Origin: Cerioporus squamosus
Lineage: Eukaryota; Basidiomycota; Agaricomycetes; Polyporales; Polyporaceae
Direction of reading: 5' to 3'
DNA length: 64,000 bases
NCBI GenBank assembly: GCA_022592435.1
Contig: JABYQS010000010.1
Location: 1 to 64,000 of the forward strand
In this document: positions 1 through 10,694 of the stretch, in pieces
Layout: every line of letters begins with the position of its first letter
Numbering within the stretch: the stretch's first letter is position 1
The notes under the pieces: generated by a model
Seen by the model: the letters and a program-made list of their open reading frames with translations, nothing else
The model's database searches: none
Told to the model about the DNA's origin: nothing
Program-made: the position numbers and the translations under genes

Positions 1-1942
1 TGCGAACCACGTACCGAAAGGATGTCGGCCGCACAGGTGGCCCTACGCATCAACCCCTATCTCCAGGTATGGGACCCAAAGGTGCGAGGACTACCGAACG
101 AACTAATGAGTATGGTGAGCGTGGCAAAGAAGTACGGACTGAGACTCGAGGGGCTCGCCTTCTCGAGAGACATCCTCAAGGCCATGCCTATGTGGGACCA
201 CGTGTATGCCGACCGCAAGAGGCTCAGCCGCCTTACCTTTCCATCCAGACTGCTATCCTGCCTGCTAGATGCACATCAAGCGACGACTGTTGGCGAGTTC
301 GTAGAGCTCGCTCAAGTACAACAGAACGATGCGCATCGACCGAGTGCGAACTGTGTGTGTCTAGGTTGCTCTCGCCTACGCACAATGAGTGGGTGCCTCA
401 ACCCCCACCTCTGTAGCGCGAGAGCAAAAGCGATGGTCAGCACGCTACCAGGTAAATGGAACCCCTTGATAGAGCAACCAGAAGACTACGAAGACCAGGA
501 AATGGACACAATCGAAGCGGAGCGGCTAGACTCTACGCTAATCCCCTTTGACCGACGTGTCACAACTCGAGGACAGCTCGGAAACGCCTTCAGGATCTTT
601 ACAGAAAATGAACCGGTATCGAACGAAAATCTCATGGCAAGACTGGACGAGGATGGAACGAGGGTGACAATCGCTACGGATGGGTCCTGCCTCCATAATG
701 GAGAAACGAGAGCTCAGGCAGGCGCAGGAGTATATGTAGATGGGCAACATGGACTGAACAAGAGCCTGCGCCTCCCGCAATCTCTTGAGCAGTCCAACCA
801 GACCGGCGAGATCGCAGCGACTCTCGTAGCGACCTCGACGGCAGGATACCCGATCACGTGTCATACAAGAAACCGACTCCCTGACAACAATGCGGGCACT
901 GACGAGGTGGCGACAACAGCACGAAGACTCAGGCTACATCCTGCAGCACAACGCGAAGTTAATCCGAACCACCATAGCAGCACTTAGAGTAAGAAAGGCC
1001 CACACGGTTTTTAGGTGGATCAAAGGGCATAGCGGGCACCCTGGAAACGATGCGGCGGACATTCTGGCGGCGGCAGGTGCGGAGAAGCTAGTCGGTGACC
1101 AGATCAACCTCACCATCCCGCGTGCACTTACGATCACAGGCGCGCGACTACAGACAGTAACACAAAAGCTTGCGTACCGCGCTATACGAACACGGAAGGA
1201 CGCCCTGGTGAAGCCGCGGCCCCGGACGGTTGCCAACCTGGATAGGATCACGAGCGGAATCCGGGAGGCCTTTGACATACATCTCAGCGAAGAGGCAATA
1301 TGGTTGTCTCTCCGGAACAGACACGTGTCCCGGTCGGCTGCGCAGTTCATGTGGAGGGCCATCCACGATGGGTATATGACCGGAACTCACTGGTTAAGAC
1401 AAAATATGCCTGCGGAGATGCAGGAGAGAGCGACGTGCGCGCTCTGCGGGGAATGCGATACCCTGTCTCACATACTTTTTGAGTGCGAGGCTGTTGAACG
1501 TGACCGTACCTGGAAACTGCTGGAACAAACATGGAGGCTCACGAAGGCCAAGTGGCATGCGCCTTCCTGGGGACCCTTTTTCGGTGCGGCGTGCGCGGCC
1601 TTCAAGACAGGCGAAGGAGCACGGATAAGGGCCACGGAGAGCCTCTGGTGCATCCTAGGCACAGAGGTCCTGCATCTGATTTGGAAGCTGAGATGTGAGC
1701 GCATCTGCCAGAACGAAGGACGTGAGTTCACGGAAGCAGAAATCACGAATCGGTACTACTCCACGATCAACTCACGGCTGGACCTGGACCGGCGGATGGC
1801 CGCGATGGCGAAAGGGAAGAAGGCTATGAAGCCGGACGACGTAGAACGGATCTGGATGCCGGTGCTAGAAAACGGACATGAACTACCGCCCAATTGGGTG
1901 GTCAATTGCGGGGTTTTAGTGGGTATTAAACGTGGGACATGA
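1..1942 (+). pseudogene. Retrotransposon ORF2 C-terminus: RNase H plus zinc knuckle, frameshifted
   Basis: The frame open from base 1 carries the start of RNase H, with ATDGSC (first catalytic Asp) and QTGEIAA (catalytic Glu) at about 676-822. Reading must then move to the next frame between about 835 and 850 to recover ETDS (third acidic residue, about 875) and WIKGHSGHPGNDAAD (His and last Asp, about 1016-1060). The second frame continues to a stop at 1942 and includes CALCGECDTLSHILFEC (about 1437-1487), a CCHC-like knuckle usual behind RNase H in this class. All four catalytic positions survive, so the copy is young but split by an indel. Before RNase H lies a Cys-rich stretch (about 340-420) of unknown role. 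Confidence 0.8.
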
Positions 1943-1982
1943 GGAGGAGCGGCGGCCTGTGCGCCACTCCTCCCCATGTCCC
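1934..1982 (+). other. Long hairpin in the retrotransposon 3' UTR
   Basis: The arms 1934-1949 and 1967-1982 pair over 16 positions with one A-C mismatch. An inner stem, GGCG (1951-1954) with CGCC (1962-1965), leaves a 7-nt loop. The hairpin starts 8 bases before the ORF stop codon and ends about 190 bp before the poly(A). 3' RNA structures are often what a LINE reverse transcriptase recognises; that role is inferred here. Confidence 0.7.
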
Positions 1983-2186
1983 ATGTTTCGAGTCCCACAC
2001 AACGTGCGTAAATGCATTTCCTCGCGGTGGCTTACACTATTTATTGACGGCACATCCTGGGTCTCGGCCTCGGAAGTCCCGCCTAGCGCGTCCGGTTGGA
2101 TCTCTCCGACCATGAGCTGCACGACAAGCCCCATGGGGATCAATGCGGCTCAGGACAATCTCGCGCCCCACCAAAAAAAAAAAAAA

Positions 2187-2548
2187 CAACCGTGCCTCAC
2201 ACACGCAAGGGATTGTGCCAAAAGGCCTCTGCAGACTCCTCGATATAACCTCAAGCGCCAACGGTGAACTCCGTTTGGCTCTGTTTGTCCCGTTTCCCAG
2301 AGAGGGCCGTTAGCGCTCATCAACATATCCCCGCCCAAGGCACCAACGGACACACTATCGACGACGGCGACAGGCTCGGTGAGTGTTATTATGCCATTCT
2401 GCTGGACGGATGGGTCGAGGGGATGTTGGAGAGCGTGCTTCTAAAGATTGGGAGGGCGAGACGCGGTGGAATGGGATGGATTGGCAGTCTACGGTATGGA
2501 TGCTGACCAGAGCACGGTTCACCTCTGCTAGGACCCTCAAGCATCAAG
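2187..2548. promoter_or_regulatory. Spacer with the eS7 promoter and 5' leader
   Basis: Non-coding sequence between the retrotransposon poly(A) and the eS7 start codon. No TATA box or known element was recognised. GTGAGT near 2380 could open a 5'-leader intron, as is common in ribosomal protein genes, but I cannot prove it. Any distal promoter element has been displaced upstream by the insertion. Confidence 0.4.
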
Positions 2549-3278
2549 ATGTCCGTTCAGCACAAGATCTTCCGCACGGCCAACGCGCCCAGGACCGCCC
2601 CCGATGAGACCGAGACTGCCGTCGCGCAGGCAATCATTGACCTCGAGAACAGCGCGCCCGAGCTGAAGGGCGAGCTGCGCCCCCTCCAAATCTCTGCTGC
2701 CCGTGAGGTCGATGTCCGCGGCGGCAAGAAGGCCATTGTCATCTTCGTCCCCGTCCCCCAACTCAAGGCTTTCCACAAGGTCCAGCAGAGGTGAGCCTAT
2801 AACTCTGATAATGCACCCGTGCCATCCAGCAGAGAGAGGTACTGATTGACCGCGTCCTTGCATCACAGGCTGACCCGGGAGCTTGAGAAGAAGTTCTCCG
2901 ACCGTCACGTCGTCTTCGTGGCCCAGCGACGGATGCTCCGCAAGCCGACCCGTAACTCGCGTGTTCAGCAGAAGCGTCCTCGCAGCCGTACGCTCACGAG
3001 CGTCCACGACAAGATCCTCGAGGATCTTGTCTTCCCCACTGAGATTGTTGGCAAGCGGACGCGGGTGGCCGTTGACGGCTCAAAACTGCTCAAAGTGTAC
3101 GTCTGCAATGATGTCCGTAACTCTTTCGCGGTGGGCGCTGACTGACCGGATCCTTAGTTTCCTCGACGCGAAGGACGCGACGTCATTGGAGTACAAGCTC
3201 GACTCGTTCTCCTCGGTCTACCGCCGTCTGACAGGAAAGGATGTTGTGTTCGAGTTCCCCGTGCAGGCGCAGGATTGA
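2549..3278 (+). CDS. RPS7: Ribosomal protein eS7 (RPS7)
   Basis: Small-subunit ribosomal protein involved in 40S assembly. Exons 2549-2790, 2869-3096 and 3158-3278 join in frame to 196 aa, the usual family length. Recognisable blocks are [66 protein letters not shown] and the C-terminal [13 protein letters not shown]. The first ATG of the conserved N-terminus (MSVQHKIF) is taken as the start. Both introns are short with GTGAGC and GTACGT donors. A retrotransposon end lies just upstream, and a Rab gene follows on the same strand. The identification is secure; only the mRNA ends are unknown. Confidence 0.97.
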
Positions 3279-3742
3279 GGGCTGCTGCTTGGGCGTTATG
3301 CGTGTATAGCACTATGTGATTACTGTTTCACCACGACAAAAGTTATGCGCACATGCCCCTCTTCATGGCACGCATCTGGATATGGACCCGATCGGAGGCG
3401 GCGCGACTCGGCTGTTTGGGATGGTGAGACGGATGTGTGGGCTGCGGCGAGTGCGCTGCTGTGCCACTCGGCCACAGAAGGCGGGCCACCAGTAGTGTAG
3501 CGGACTTGGTATGTCTGGGACTGGCAGCTGGCAGAGCCTCTGCTGCGAGCGCTAGGACCGCACCGGTAGCCGAGTGATAGGTGCACGTGGGCGTTGTGGT
3601 TCTCCATCGCAAACGGCTGAATAGAGCAAGTGTCTCTCCCCGTCTCTCCCTCCTCCTCCGTTATCCGTCCTGCTTCCCGGCTGCTCAGACAGCCTTCCCC
3701 CGCCTACGCGGCTCCGCCTCCTCCCTCTCCTGGCCCTTCAAC
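3279..3742. other. Spacer between eS7 and the Rab gene
   Basis: About 460 bp with no coding gene that I can support; the overlapping open frames have no recognisable content. It must hold the eS7 3' end and the Rab promoter. A pyrimidine-rich tract at about 3630-3735 directly precedes the Rab start, a frequent feature of fungal core promoters and leaders. Confidence 0.4.
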
Positions 3743-5149
3743 ATGATGGCGGAGTATCCGCGTATGGATCCCTACAGGAAGGCCAGATACGACCAGGGGG
3801 TCGATGCTAAGATAGTAATCATGGGCAACACAGGTAAGTCCCTCGCTTCGTCCCCCGCCGCCCCGGAGGAAGCTCTTGCTACCCTGCCTCGCCCCGAGCA
3901 TGCAACCTGACACGTCGTGCAGGCGTCGGCAAGACCAGTCTCCTCCACAGATATACCCAGGGCAAGTTCGATCCCAAGAATACCACCTCCACCACCGGCG
4001 CGTTCTTCGTGACTAAGAAAGTGAATGTCGACGGTACCAAAGTTAGGCTGCAGCTGTGGGATACGGCGGGCCAGGAGCGATTTCGCAGTATGGTGCGTCC
4101 CCCCTTCGTTGCAACCATCGTTGTTGTGGCCTAACGCCCGGTGACCAGGCACCCATGTACTACCGCGGCGCGAACGCTGCGCTGTTGTTGTATGATATCA
4201 CAAATGCGTCCAGTTTCGAGGACGTCCGCGGTTGGTTGGAAGGTGAGTCTTAAGTTCAATTGTTCTTGATGTCCCTTAACCGAGGTGTGTCTCCATCTGA
4301 CTTGGCGACATTGACACTTCCAGAGTTGAAGAAGAATTGCTCCCCCGACCTCATTATCTATATTGTCGGCGCGAAGGCTGATCTCCAGCAGCACCGACAA
4401 GTCACGTCGGACCTCGCCCGCCTGTCGCTACATACATGGTTTCCACCACCCCGCCCGCCAACGCCTCCACCTCCGCCGCCGCCTTCCACTTTCTCCTACA
4501 TTCGCCCACGCTTCACTTCGTTCACGAGCATACGATCGGTTCCAGCAGTACAATCTGCCAAGCCGACGTCACCATCTTCTGAGCTCGAGCCCGCCTTCAA
4601 CGATCCCCGTTCAACAGCTATTAAGCGCTCCAACACCTCTGCCTACACTCGGCCGCGCGCGAAGAGCGGGGATCTGTTGCTACCGCGCTCGCATTCGACC
4701 GCCGGTACCCGACCGAATCCTTCACGATATGGCTATCGTCCAGGAGGCTGGAACGAGATCGGAGACGGGAGCAGTAACAGCCTTCCGGAAGACGAAGACG
4801 AGGAAGCGGAACACGGAGAGGACCAGGAGTGGGGGCTGCGGAAGGGTATGGAACTGTTCGAGGTTTCCGCCAAGGATGACTTCGGTATGTTCCAAGTGTT
4901 GGGTGGAATCGGCTGTGGCTGAATGCTCATACTGTTGCTATAGGCATTCAGCACCTTTTTGACAGTCTAATTGACGCCATCATCCAGAAAAAGGACAAAA
5001 TCGAGCGCGAGAATGAGATGAAGAGACGCGATAGCGTACTGCTCTCCAGCAGCGCGACGCCTGTGTGGGCAGCCCAGGCCGACCAAGAGGAAGCTCGCGA
5101 GAAGGCTCGCGCAGCCTCGGGATCGTCATGGAGTTGTTGCCAGACATAG
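3743..5149 (+). CDS. Rab-family small GTPase with a long internal insertion
   Basis: Vesicle-traffic GTPase. Exons 3743-3833, 3923-4092, 4149-4242, 4324-4884 and 4944-5149 give 373 aa; ordinary Rabs have about 200. Seen: P-loop GNTGVGKT, switch [29 protein letters not shown], the G4 region VGAKADL, the G5 region VSAKDD, and a C-terminal CCQT tail with two cysteines for geranylgeranylation. Between G4 (about residues 135-138) and G5 (about 300) lies roughly 150 aa of proline-, serine- and acid-rich sequence, including a PPPPPPP run; canonical Rabs have about 30 aa there. The guanine-specificity motif NKxD reads AKAD. The insertion is open and no splice pair removes it cleanly. The TK/AK-type G4 and CC-end recall Rab24, but the assignment is open. 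Confidence 0.85.
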
Positions 5150-5663
5150 CAACTGTTCTATCCTTGCCTTGTTCACCTTGGACGTGTTCCCTCCGCCCCC
5201 ATCCCCCGACCCCCTACATTTACTCACATTGCGCTAGGTCGCTTGGCTGCTATCGCTGCTTCTTCACTTTAAGACTCTATGTTATTACCTTTGTTTTGAC
5301 GCACATTATGACCCATGACTCTCTACTCTGTCGCATATCTCCCACTCGCCACGCTCCACAAGATATCCCATTCTGTCTGTCTACGTATCTCATGTCCCTT
5401 TCTCCCATTTATCGCTTTTAACTGCATATCGTATTGTACATACAATGTCCATAGTGATACAGCTCGCTTGGTTCTCGTAGCACTCCTGAATTCCATGCAC
5501 TCGACGTTGCTGCTCTCGACTTGTGTACCGGTTCGCCACAGTTCGCCCGAAATGGCAAGTCTAGAATACCGCCCAGTGCTCGCAGTCTTTCTGCGTGCGC
5601 TGCCCAGTATTTGCTCTTTCTTCCGCTCCCCTCTCCCCCTCTCCTCTCAGAGCTCACCTCGTC
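5150..5663. other. Spacer between Rab and AMMECR1 genes
   Basis: About 510 bp, pyrimidine-rich, containing the Rab 3' end and the AMMECR1 promoter. The C/T-rich tract at about 5600-5660 runs up to the next start codon. No RNA gene or repeat was recognised. Confidence 0.4.
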
Positions 5664-6609
5664 ATGTCCATCCGCGAGTCTGAGCTGTCCAAGGCCATCG
5701 GAGATGAGGCCGAGCAGGCGTGCATCCCGGAACATTGCTACTACTGTTTCGACACCCTCTTTTGTGCCCTGACCTCTGAGAAACCCGTCTCACCCAAGTT
5801 CCCGGACGGCAAGTAGTACGTATACGCGTTCTCATACAACACATCGGAGTTCTTTACTCACCACCCCATTTTCAGCCCCCTCTTCGTGACTTGGAACACG
5901 CGCTCCTCGCGCCCGGGGAGGCCACTCCGGCTGCGGGGTTGCATCGGCACCTTTGAGCCCCAACCGCTGCGCGATGGTCTCGCAGAGTATGCACTCATCA
6001 GTGCGTTCCGTGACTCTAGGTTCAAGAAGATCGAAGAATGGGAGCTCGAGAGCCTCGAGTGCAGGTACGTACCGCTCCCTGTTCCCCGATGTACTGACCT
6101 GATGTGCCGATCCGACCATCGACCAACTCCCCACCACCTCCTTCCCATCGTACCGCATATCTACTCCTCCAACACACATCTCCCCACCCGTGTTCACACC
6201 CTTGCGCCACAGGGTATCACTCCTGACGGACTTTGAGGATGCCGAGAACTACCTCGACTGGACCGTGGGCGTGCACGGGATCCATATCTCGTTCCCGCAC
6301 CCGTCTCTCATTCCCATCGCACCCTCGCCGTCGTCCGCACCCTCGCCGCTGTCGTCAGGGTCCGCCGCGCCGATGCGGAGCGTCTATAAGCACTCGTTCT
6401 CTGCGACGTACCTCCCCGAGGTCGCAGAGGAGCAGGGCTGGGACAAGATCGAGGCCATAGACAGCGCCATCCGCAAGGCCGGCTGGAGCGGACGCATCTC
6501 CGAGGACCTCAGGCGCGCCGTCAAGGTGCGGCGGTACCAGAGCAGCATCTGTGCCGTGACCTGGGAGGAGTATTCCCGCTGGAGGACCACGAACGGGGGA
6601 TCCATGTAG
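5664..6609 (+). CDS. AMMECR1 domain protein
   Basis: Member of the AMMECR1 family, conserved from archaea to man, of unsettled biochemical function. Exons 5664-5815, 5876-6064 and 6213-6609 give 245 aa. Seen: YCFDTLFCAL at the start, the invariant LRGCIGTF block, GLAEYALISAFRDSRF, VSLLTDFEDAENYLDW, GVHGIHISF, then ATYLPEVAEEQGWDKIEAID and RKAGWSGRI. A basidiomycete-style Pro/Ser/Ala insertion (PSPSSAPSPLSSGSAA) sits in the middle. The intron phases agree (the first exon boundary makes KYPLF). It converges with the PPR gene, whose stop lies about 210 bp away on the other strand. Confidence 0.95.
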
Positions 6610-6816
6610 GTTTGCATACGATAGCGCAGCGGAGTTCCCTGTTGTCGACGTGACCTTGGAACCTTGCTTTGTAGAGTAGAGGCGCACGAAACCGTCACAT
6701 TTGACACGTACTTTTCGTCGAACGGGCTGTAGTGAATGAATGGACTGTACCATAGATTATCCAATTAGGGCTGCGTCTGCGCAAAGTATCTATATATTCG
6801 GTGTACACTGCTCTGC

Positions 6817-8688
6817 TCATCGCCCTCGATGCCAGCCGCCCTGCTGATCCCTCGCCGTCCGCACATGCTCGAAGAACGCCTCGTCAAACTCCTCCGCATA
6901 GATCTTGGTCCTGAATTTTTCCACGCGGCCGTCCCACCACGTCCCATAGCGCCGTGACAATCTCTCCCATACGCTCCGGAGAATCGCACGATCATACCCA
7001 CTCGTGATCGCAAAGGCAGAGAGCAGCCAGTAGACGGTCCGACTGTTGGGCCGCGCAACCTTGGGCAGACTGATGAAGTTGTCGAAGAGGGTATGGAGTT
7101 GCTCCAGGGTCCACGCTTCCGGATGATGTTCCCTGTGGCGAACTGCAGCACTCGATCGGTGGACATGATGGGGGTGCTGGGCATGTCGTGCGAAGCCGAG
7201 GAAGATAGAACGAAAGATAGGGAGGACGGGGTGCGGAACGGCAGGTCCCGTGGGCGAGGGTAAAGCGACCGTCTCCTCCATGTCCACGTCCATGTCCACG
7301 TCCTCGAGTGGCCCTGTGACTGGCTCCGGCGAAGTCATCATGTCGGCGAACACTTCGATGCACCGGTGGAAGTATCCCTGGTAGGCGTAGCATTGGATGA
7401 GGGTGTAGTATGTGATAGGAACGGGCTCCAGCTCGGGCGGAATGGTAATCCCTTCTAGCTCGTCGAGCTCCCGAGCGGCCTCCTCGATATCGTCTCCAGC
7501 GACCATGTTGTACCGCGAAAGCAGGCGATGCCGGAGAATACGATATATCAGAGCAGCGATGTCAAGCCGAGAGTTCCTCCCATACGCCCACAGACACGAA
7601 GTGATAGCGTAAATGTCGATCTTGCATCCACTCGTCACCATGCGGGAGTATGTCGACCGTACCCCGGACAGCCGCCCTCTGCGAGCGTGGTACCGGAGGT
7701 AGACCAGGTGTGTGACGTAGGTGGGTTGCAAGCCGGACGACAAGAGCATGCCTTCCGCCTGGCGCATGATGGGCTCGCTAAGCGTACGAGCTGCGATAGT
7801 GAGGAGCGCCGTGTACGACACGATATCTGGTGACACGGGCTTGGAGGCGACGCGGGACTCTTCTTCCTGGGAAACATAATGACCGCCAGAGAGGGTCGAG
7901 CCGGGGGCCCGATTTGCCTCCATGTCTCGAAGAATGCTGAGCGCTGCGAAGAAGTCATCCGACCTGATCTTTCGCGAGCCCGAGCCCCTCCCGGCGCACT
8001 CTATGAGGGCATTCCACTCCCACAGCCTAACCTGTCCACCCGAATAGTAAATCGTGTTGAGCACAGAAAGAAGGCGATGAAAGACTATCTGGTTGCGTGT
8101 CTTCTGGGACGGCCGCCAGCGGAAGCGCGCTATGATCCGTGTAGCAAGGGAGTGGAGGTACTTTTCGGGAATGATTTGTTTGACATGAGGAGGTCGTTCA
8201 AGGAGGAGGGCCCGATATGTCCGCCACGCCTTCTCTAGTTTGGCGGCCCCCGCGAGTTTGTCATACGACGCCTGCCTTCGGGCATGTTCCTCGTAACCCC
8301 ATCGACTGAGCATGTATCGTGGAGGCCGCTTCTTCCGGGCACCTTTGCTTGCGAAGGGGGGCGGGGCGGTCGGGGTCACGTTCCGTGGTCCGTCTGTACA
8401 GTCCGAGGATGCCGCAGTCTGCGGTCGGCTTTCACGTGGCGAACTATCCTCCTCGGGGATGGCGATGGGAAGGGGAGTGTGAGGGAAGCGGGATAGAGAC
8501 GTGCCGGCGACCATGGCAGTCTGCTCTGCCACCTCGGTCTCCGTTGTTGAGTGTGAGCGTGGGGCGCCGCAGAGCGACAACGGGGAGTCATGAGCAAGCT
8601 GCTTGTGCAGGAGCCGGAGACGTTGGAGAGGCAAGCGAGAGATCCCATGAGTGAACGTGAGGCCCAGAGAGGACGCTCTCAGCATCAA
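6817..8688 (-). CDS. Pentatricopeptide repeat (PPR) protein, probably mitochondrial
   Basis: A single uninterrupted frame of 623 aa, unusual among the intron-rich neighbours. The N-terminus (MMLRASSLGLTFTHG, then RLPLQRLRLLHKQ) is basic, hydroxylated and lacks acidic residues, as in a mitochondrial presequence. The middle holds degenerate PPR-like helix pairs such as VSPDIVSYTALLTIAARTL, LQPTYVTHLVYLRYHARRG, CKIDIYAITSCLWAYGRN and PVPITYYTLIQCYAYQGYF. PPR proteins bind organelle RNA for processing or translation; the target here is unknown. Two acidic stretches (DVDMDVDMEE) are non-repeat. The gene lies head to head with the SDR gene across about 830 bp. Confidence 0.85.
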   Translation of the reverse strand: MMLRASSLGLTFTHGISRLPLQRLRLLHKQLAHDSPLSLCGAPRSHSTTETEVAEQTAMVAGTSLSRFPHTPLPIAIPEEDSSPRESRPQTAASSDCTDGPRNVTPTAPPPFASKGARKKRPPRYMLSRWGYEEHARRQASYDKLAGAAKLEKAWRTYRALLLERPPHVKQIIPEKYLHSLATRIIARFRWRPSQKTRNQIVFHRLLSVLNTIYYSGGQVRLWEWNALIECAGRGSGSRKIRSDDFFAALSILRDMEANRAPGSTLSGGHYVSQEEESRVASKPVSPDIVSYTALLTIAARTLSEPIMRQAEGMLLSSGLQPTYVTHLVYLRYHARRGRLSGVRSTYSRMVTSGCKIDIYAITSCLWAYGRNSRLDIAALIYRILRHRLLSRYNMVAGDDIEEAARELDELEGITIPPELEPVPITYYTLIQCYAYQGYFHRCIEVFADMMTSPEPVTGPLEDVDMDVDMEETVALPSPTGPAVPHPVLPIFRSIFLGFARHAQHPHHVHRSSAAVRHREHHPEAWTLEQLHTLFDNFISLPKVARPNSRTVYWLLSAFAITSGYDRAILRSVWERLSRRYGTWWDGRVEKFRTKIYAEEFDEAFFEHVRTARDQQGGWHRGR

Positions 8689-9516
8689 TGCAATGAGCAG
8701 TCATCCTGCAGGTGGACGTGTCTCAGATATTGCTGAGATGCGCACGACGCAGTAACACGCACCGCGACACGACAAACCAGCACCACCAAGTCTACGAGCG
8801 CAGTGACGCGCCAGCGTACTGTTACCGTACTACCGCCTCCTGGAAAGACGGACATGAGTGCTCTGGATCAAGCCGTGAGCGACTGGAACGTACCGTCGTG
8901 CGCGGTGCGAGGGTCCAGACAAGCGTGTCTGCCTAGTCCAAAGGTGATGGACGCGTGTGGTCGAGAACAGCTCTCTCGCCGCCAGCGTCACCTACTTTTT
9001 CGTCCGAGCGACACCGGCGCTTCGCTCAATCCTCGACATCTGATTGGACGGCCTACTACACTGTCCGAACGTAGTACTGTCAGCACGCTGCAGCCTGTAC
9101 TTACTAGGAAACTTCAACCGCCATGCTGGGCAACTTGGAAGGGCGAGCCCTATTAGCAGCGCTAGCTCCAATTCAAGGTGTATGGTTAAGCCGACATCAC
9201 TCACGGCACAATGTGAGACCGGGTGTCCATCGACTACAACGGTGGTGAGTACGAGCCAATCCATCTGCGAGGTACTCACATGAATGTTAACGGGCCTTGG
9301 GTTACTTGCAGGACTCGTCGCATACGATTCCCGAGTCGGGCATATACTGTGTTCCGATCGGGACTGGCGTAGTTGTGTCGATATGCCGTCTACGTCACTG
9401 TTCACAGGTTCGCCGACACACGGACACCAGCGTGCTGTTTGCTGAGGCTCACGCAGTATATAACTCATGAGCGCGTCCAGCTATACGTCAATACCACATC
9501 GCAAAATCCAAGTATC
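8689..9516. promoter_or_regulatory. Divergent intergenic region, PPR gene and SDR gene
   Basis: 830 bp between two divergent start codons, so it holds both promoters. A TATA element for the SDR gene is visible at 9457-9463. Open frames across the region have no recognisable domain and I regard them as chance. Confidence 0.5.
9457..9463 (+). promoter_or_regulatory. TATA box of the SDR gene
   Basis: TATATAA lies 54 bp upstream of the SDR start codon at 9517, a distance compatible with a short leader. It suggests a regulated, inducible promoter, in contrast to the housekeeping genes nearby where no such box is seen. Confidence 0.55.
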
Positions 9517-10694
9517 ATGTCGGCTCTCACTTCCAATCCAGGCTTCGATGCGTCCACCACCGCTGAGGAAGCCGCCTCCGCTCTCGCTTCCCATATCACT
9601 GGCAAGACCATCCTCGTCACCGGCGTGATCCCTGGCGGCCTCGGTGCTCACTTTGTCAAGGCCATCGCGGCACACCAGCCGAAGCTGCTCATCCTCGCCG
9701 ACCTCAGCAGCCCCAAGCTCGCCGAAGTGGCCAAGGAACTCGAGGCTGCCCACCCGGGCGTCGCGACGCGCACGCTCGAGATCGATCTCAGCTCCCAGGC
9801 GGCGGTCCGCAAGGCAGCAGCGGAGGTTCTCTCCTGGCCTGGCCCTATTGACGTCCTCGTCAACAATGCCGGCGTCATGGCCACGCACTATCAGAAGACT
9901 GCCGACGGGCTCGAGATGCACTTCGGCACGAACTACGTCGGAACCTTCCTTTTCACAAATCTGATCATGCCGAAGTTGCTCGAGTCCAAGTCGGGCCCTC
10001 GTGTCGTCAGTGTCAGCAGTGATGGCCACCGCTTGAGCGACATCCGGTGGGACGATCTCGACTTTCAGGTTGGTAGCTCGCGAGGCAGTTTGATCCGCTG
10101 AGAGGCCTCACCGACGGCATGTACTACAGGACGGCAAAGTTTACAACATGTGGCGTGCCTACGGCCAGTCGAAGACAGCCCTCATGCTCTTCACCATCGA
10201 ACTTGCTCGGAGGCTGGGATCCAAGGGCCTCAGGGCGTTCTCTCTTCACCCAGGCGCCATATGGACTAACCTCAGCCGCTTCACCACTGACAACGACTGG
10301 GCCGCCTTACGTGAGTAGCTAAATGCACCCCATCTGCGTTTTCTGGGATGATACTGATCTATAGCGCACAGGGGCTCTCGATAGGGAATTGGGCAACAAG
10401 GAAGGGGCTGAGGGATTCAGATGAAGATTAAGAACTTCAGCCAAGGGACGTCGACCTACGTCGTCGCCGCATTTGATCCCAAGCTCGACGGTGAGGGTCT
10501 CTGTCTGTGTATTTTCTCTCTAAGGCTGACAATCCATGTGTGATCTCGGTTCGGCAGAGCACAATGGCGCGTACCTGCAGGACTGCCAGCTTGCGCCCGA
10601 TGACGACGTGAAGCCGTATGCTGTCGACAAGAACAGTGCGGTCAGGCTATGGAAACTGAGCGAGAAGCTCGTTGGCCAGACCTTCGATTACTGA
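9517..10694 (+). CDS. Short-chain dehydrogenase/reductase, frame broken near the C-terminus
   Basis: NAD(P)-dependent oxidoreductase of the retinol-dehydrogenase-like SDR group. Exons 9517-10068, 10130-10310, 10372-10490 and 10558-10694. Seen: the Gly-rich cofactor loop ILVTGVIPGGLGAHF, acidic LADLSS behind beta-2, NNAGVM, the catalytic Ser in VVSVSSDGHR, YGQSK (Tyr and Lys of YxxxK), and LHPGAIWTNLS. In exon 3 the frame hits TGA at 10422-10424 directly after GAEGFR. The family's conserved tail (FSQGTSTYVVAAFDP, then HNGAYLQDCQLAP and SEKLVGQTFDY) continues in another frame, so one base is missing near 10420, either in the genome or in the assembly. If real, the product loses about 70 aa but keeps its catalytic core. 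Confidence 0.85.

Larger units (their letters stand above)
1..2186 (+). mobile_element. 3' end of a non-LTR (LINE-like) retrotransposon
   Basis: The window opens inside the element: the reading frame is already open at base 1 and the reverse transcriptase part must lie to the left. Seen here are the C-terminal RNase H domain, a CCHC-like knuckle, a 3' untranslated region with a strong hairpin (1934-1982) and a run of 14 A at 2173-2186, the expected poly(A) end of a target-primed element. RNase H, then knuckle, then poly(A) is typical of the LINE-like elements common in Agaricomycetes. The copy is disabled by a frameshift in RNase H. The target-site duplication cannot be tested because the 5' end is outside the window. 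The insertion sits about 360 bp upstream of the eS7 ribosomal protein gene. Confidence 0.85.

Noticed and set aside
538..864. Minus-strand open frame opposite the RNase H
   Set aside because: Antisense shadow of the retrotransposon coding region.
4440..4860. Reading the Rab insertion as an unspliced intron
   Set aside because: No GT-AG pair within it restores a normal Rab length in frame, and the frame stays open over 150 codons; cDNA would still be decisive.
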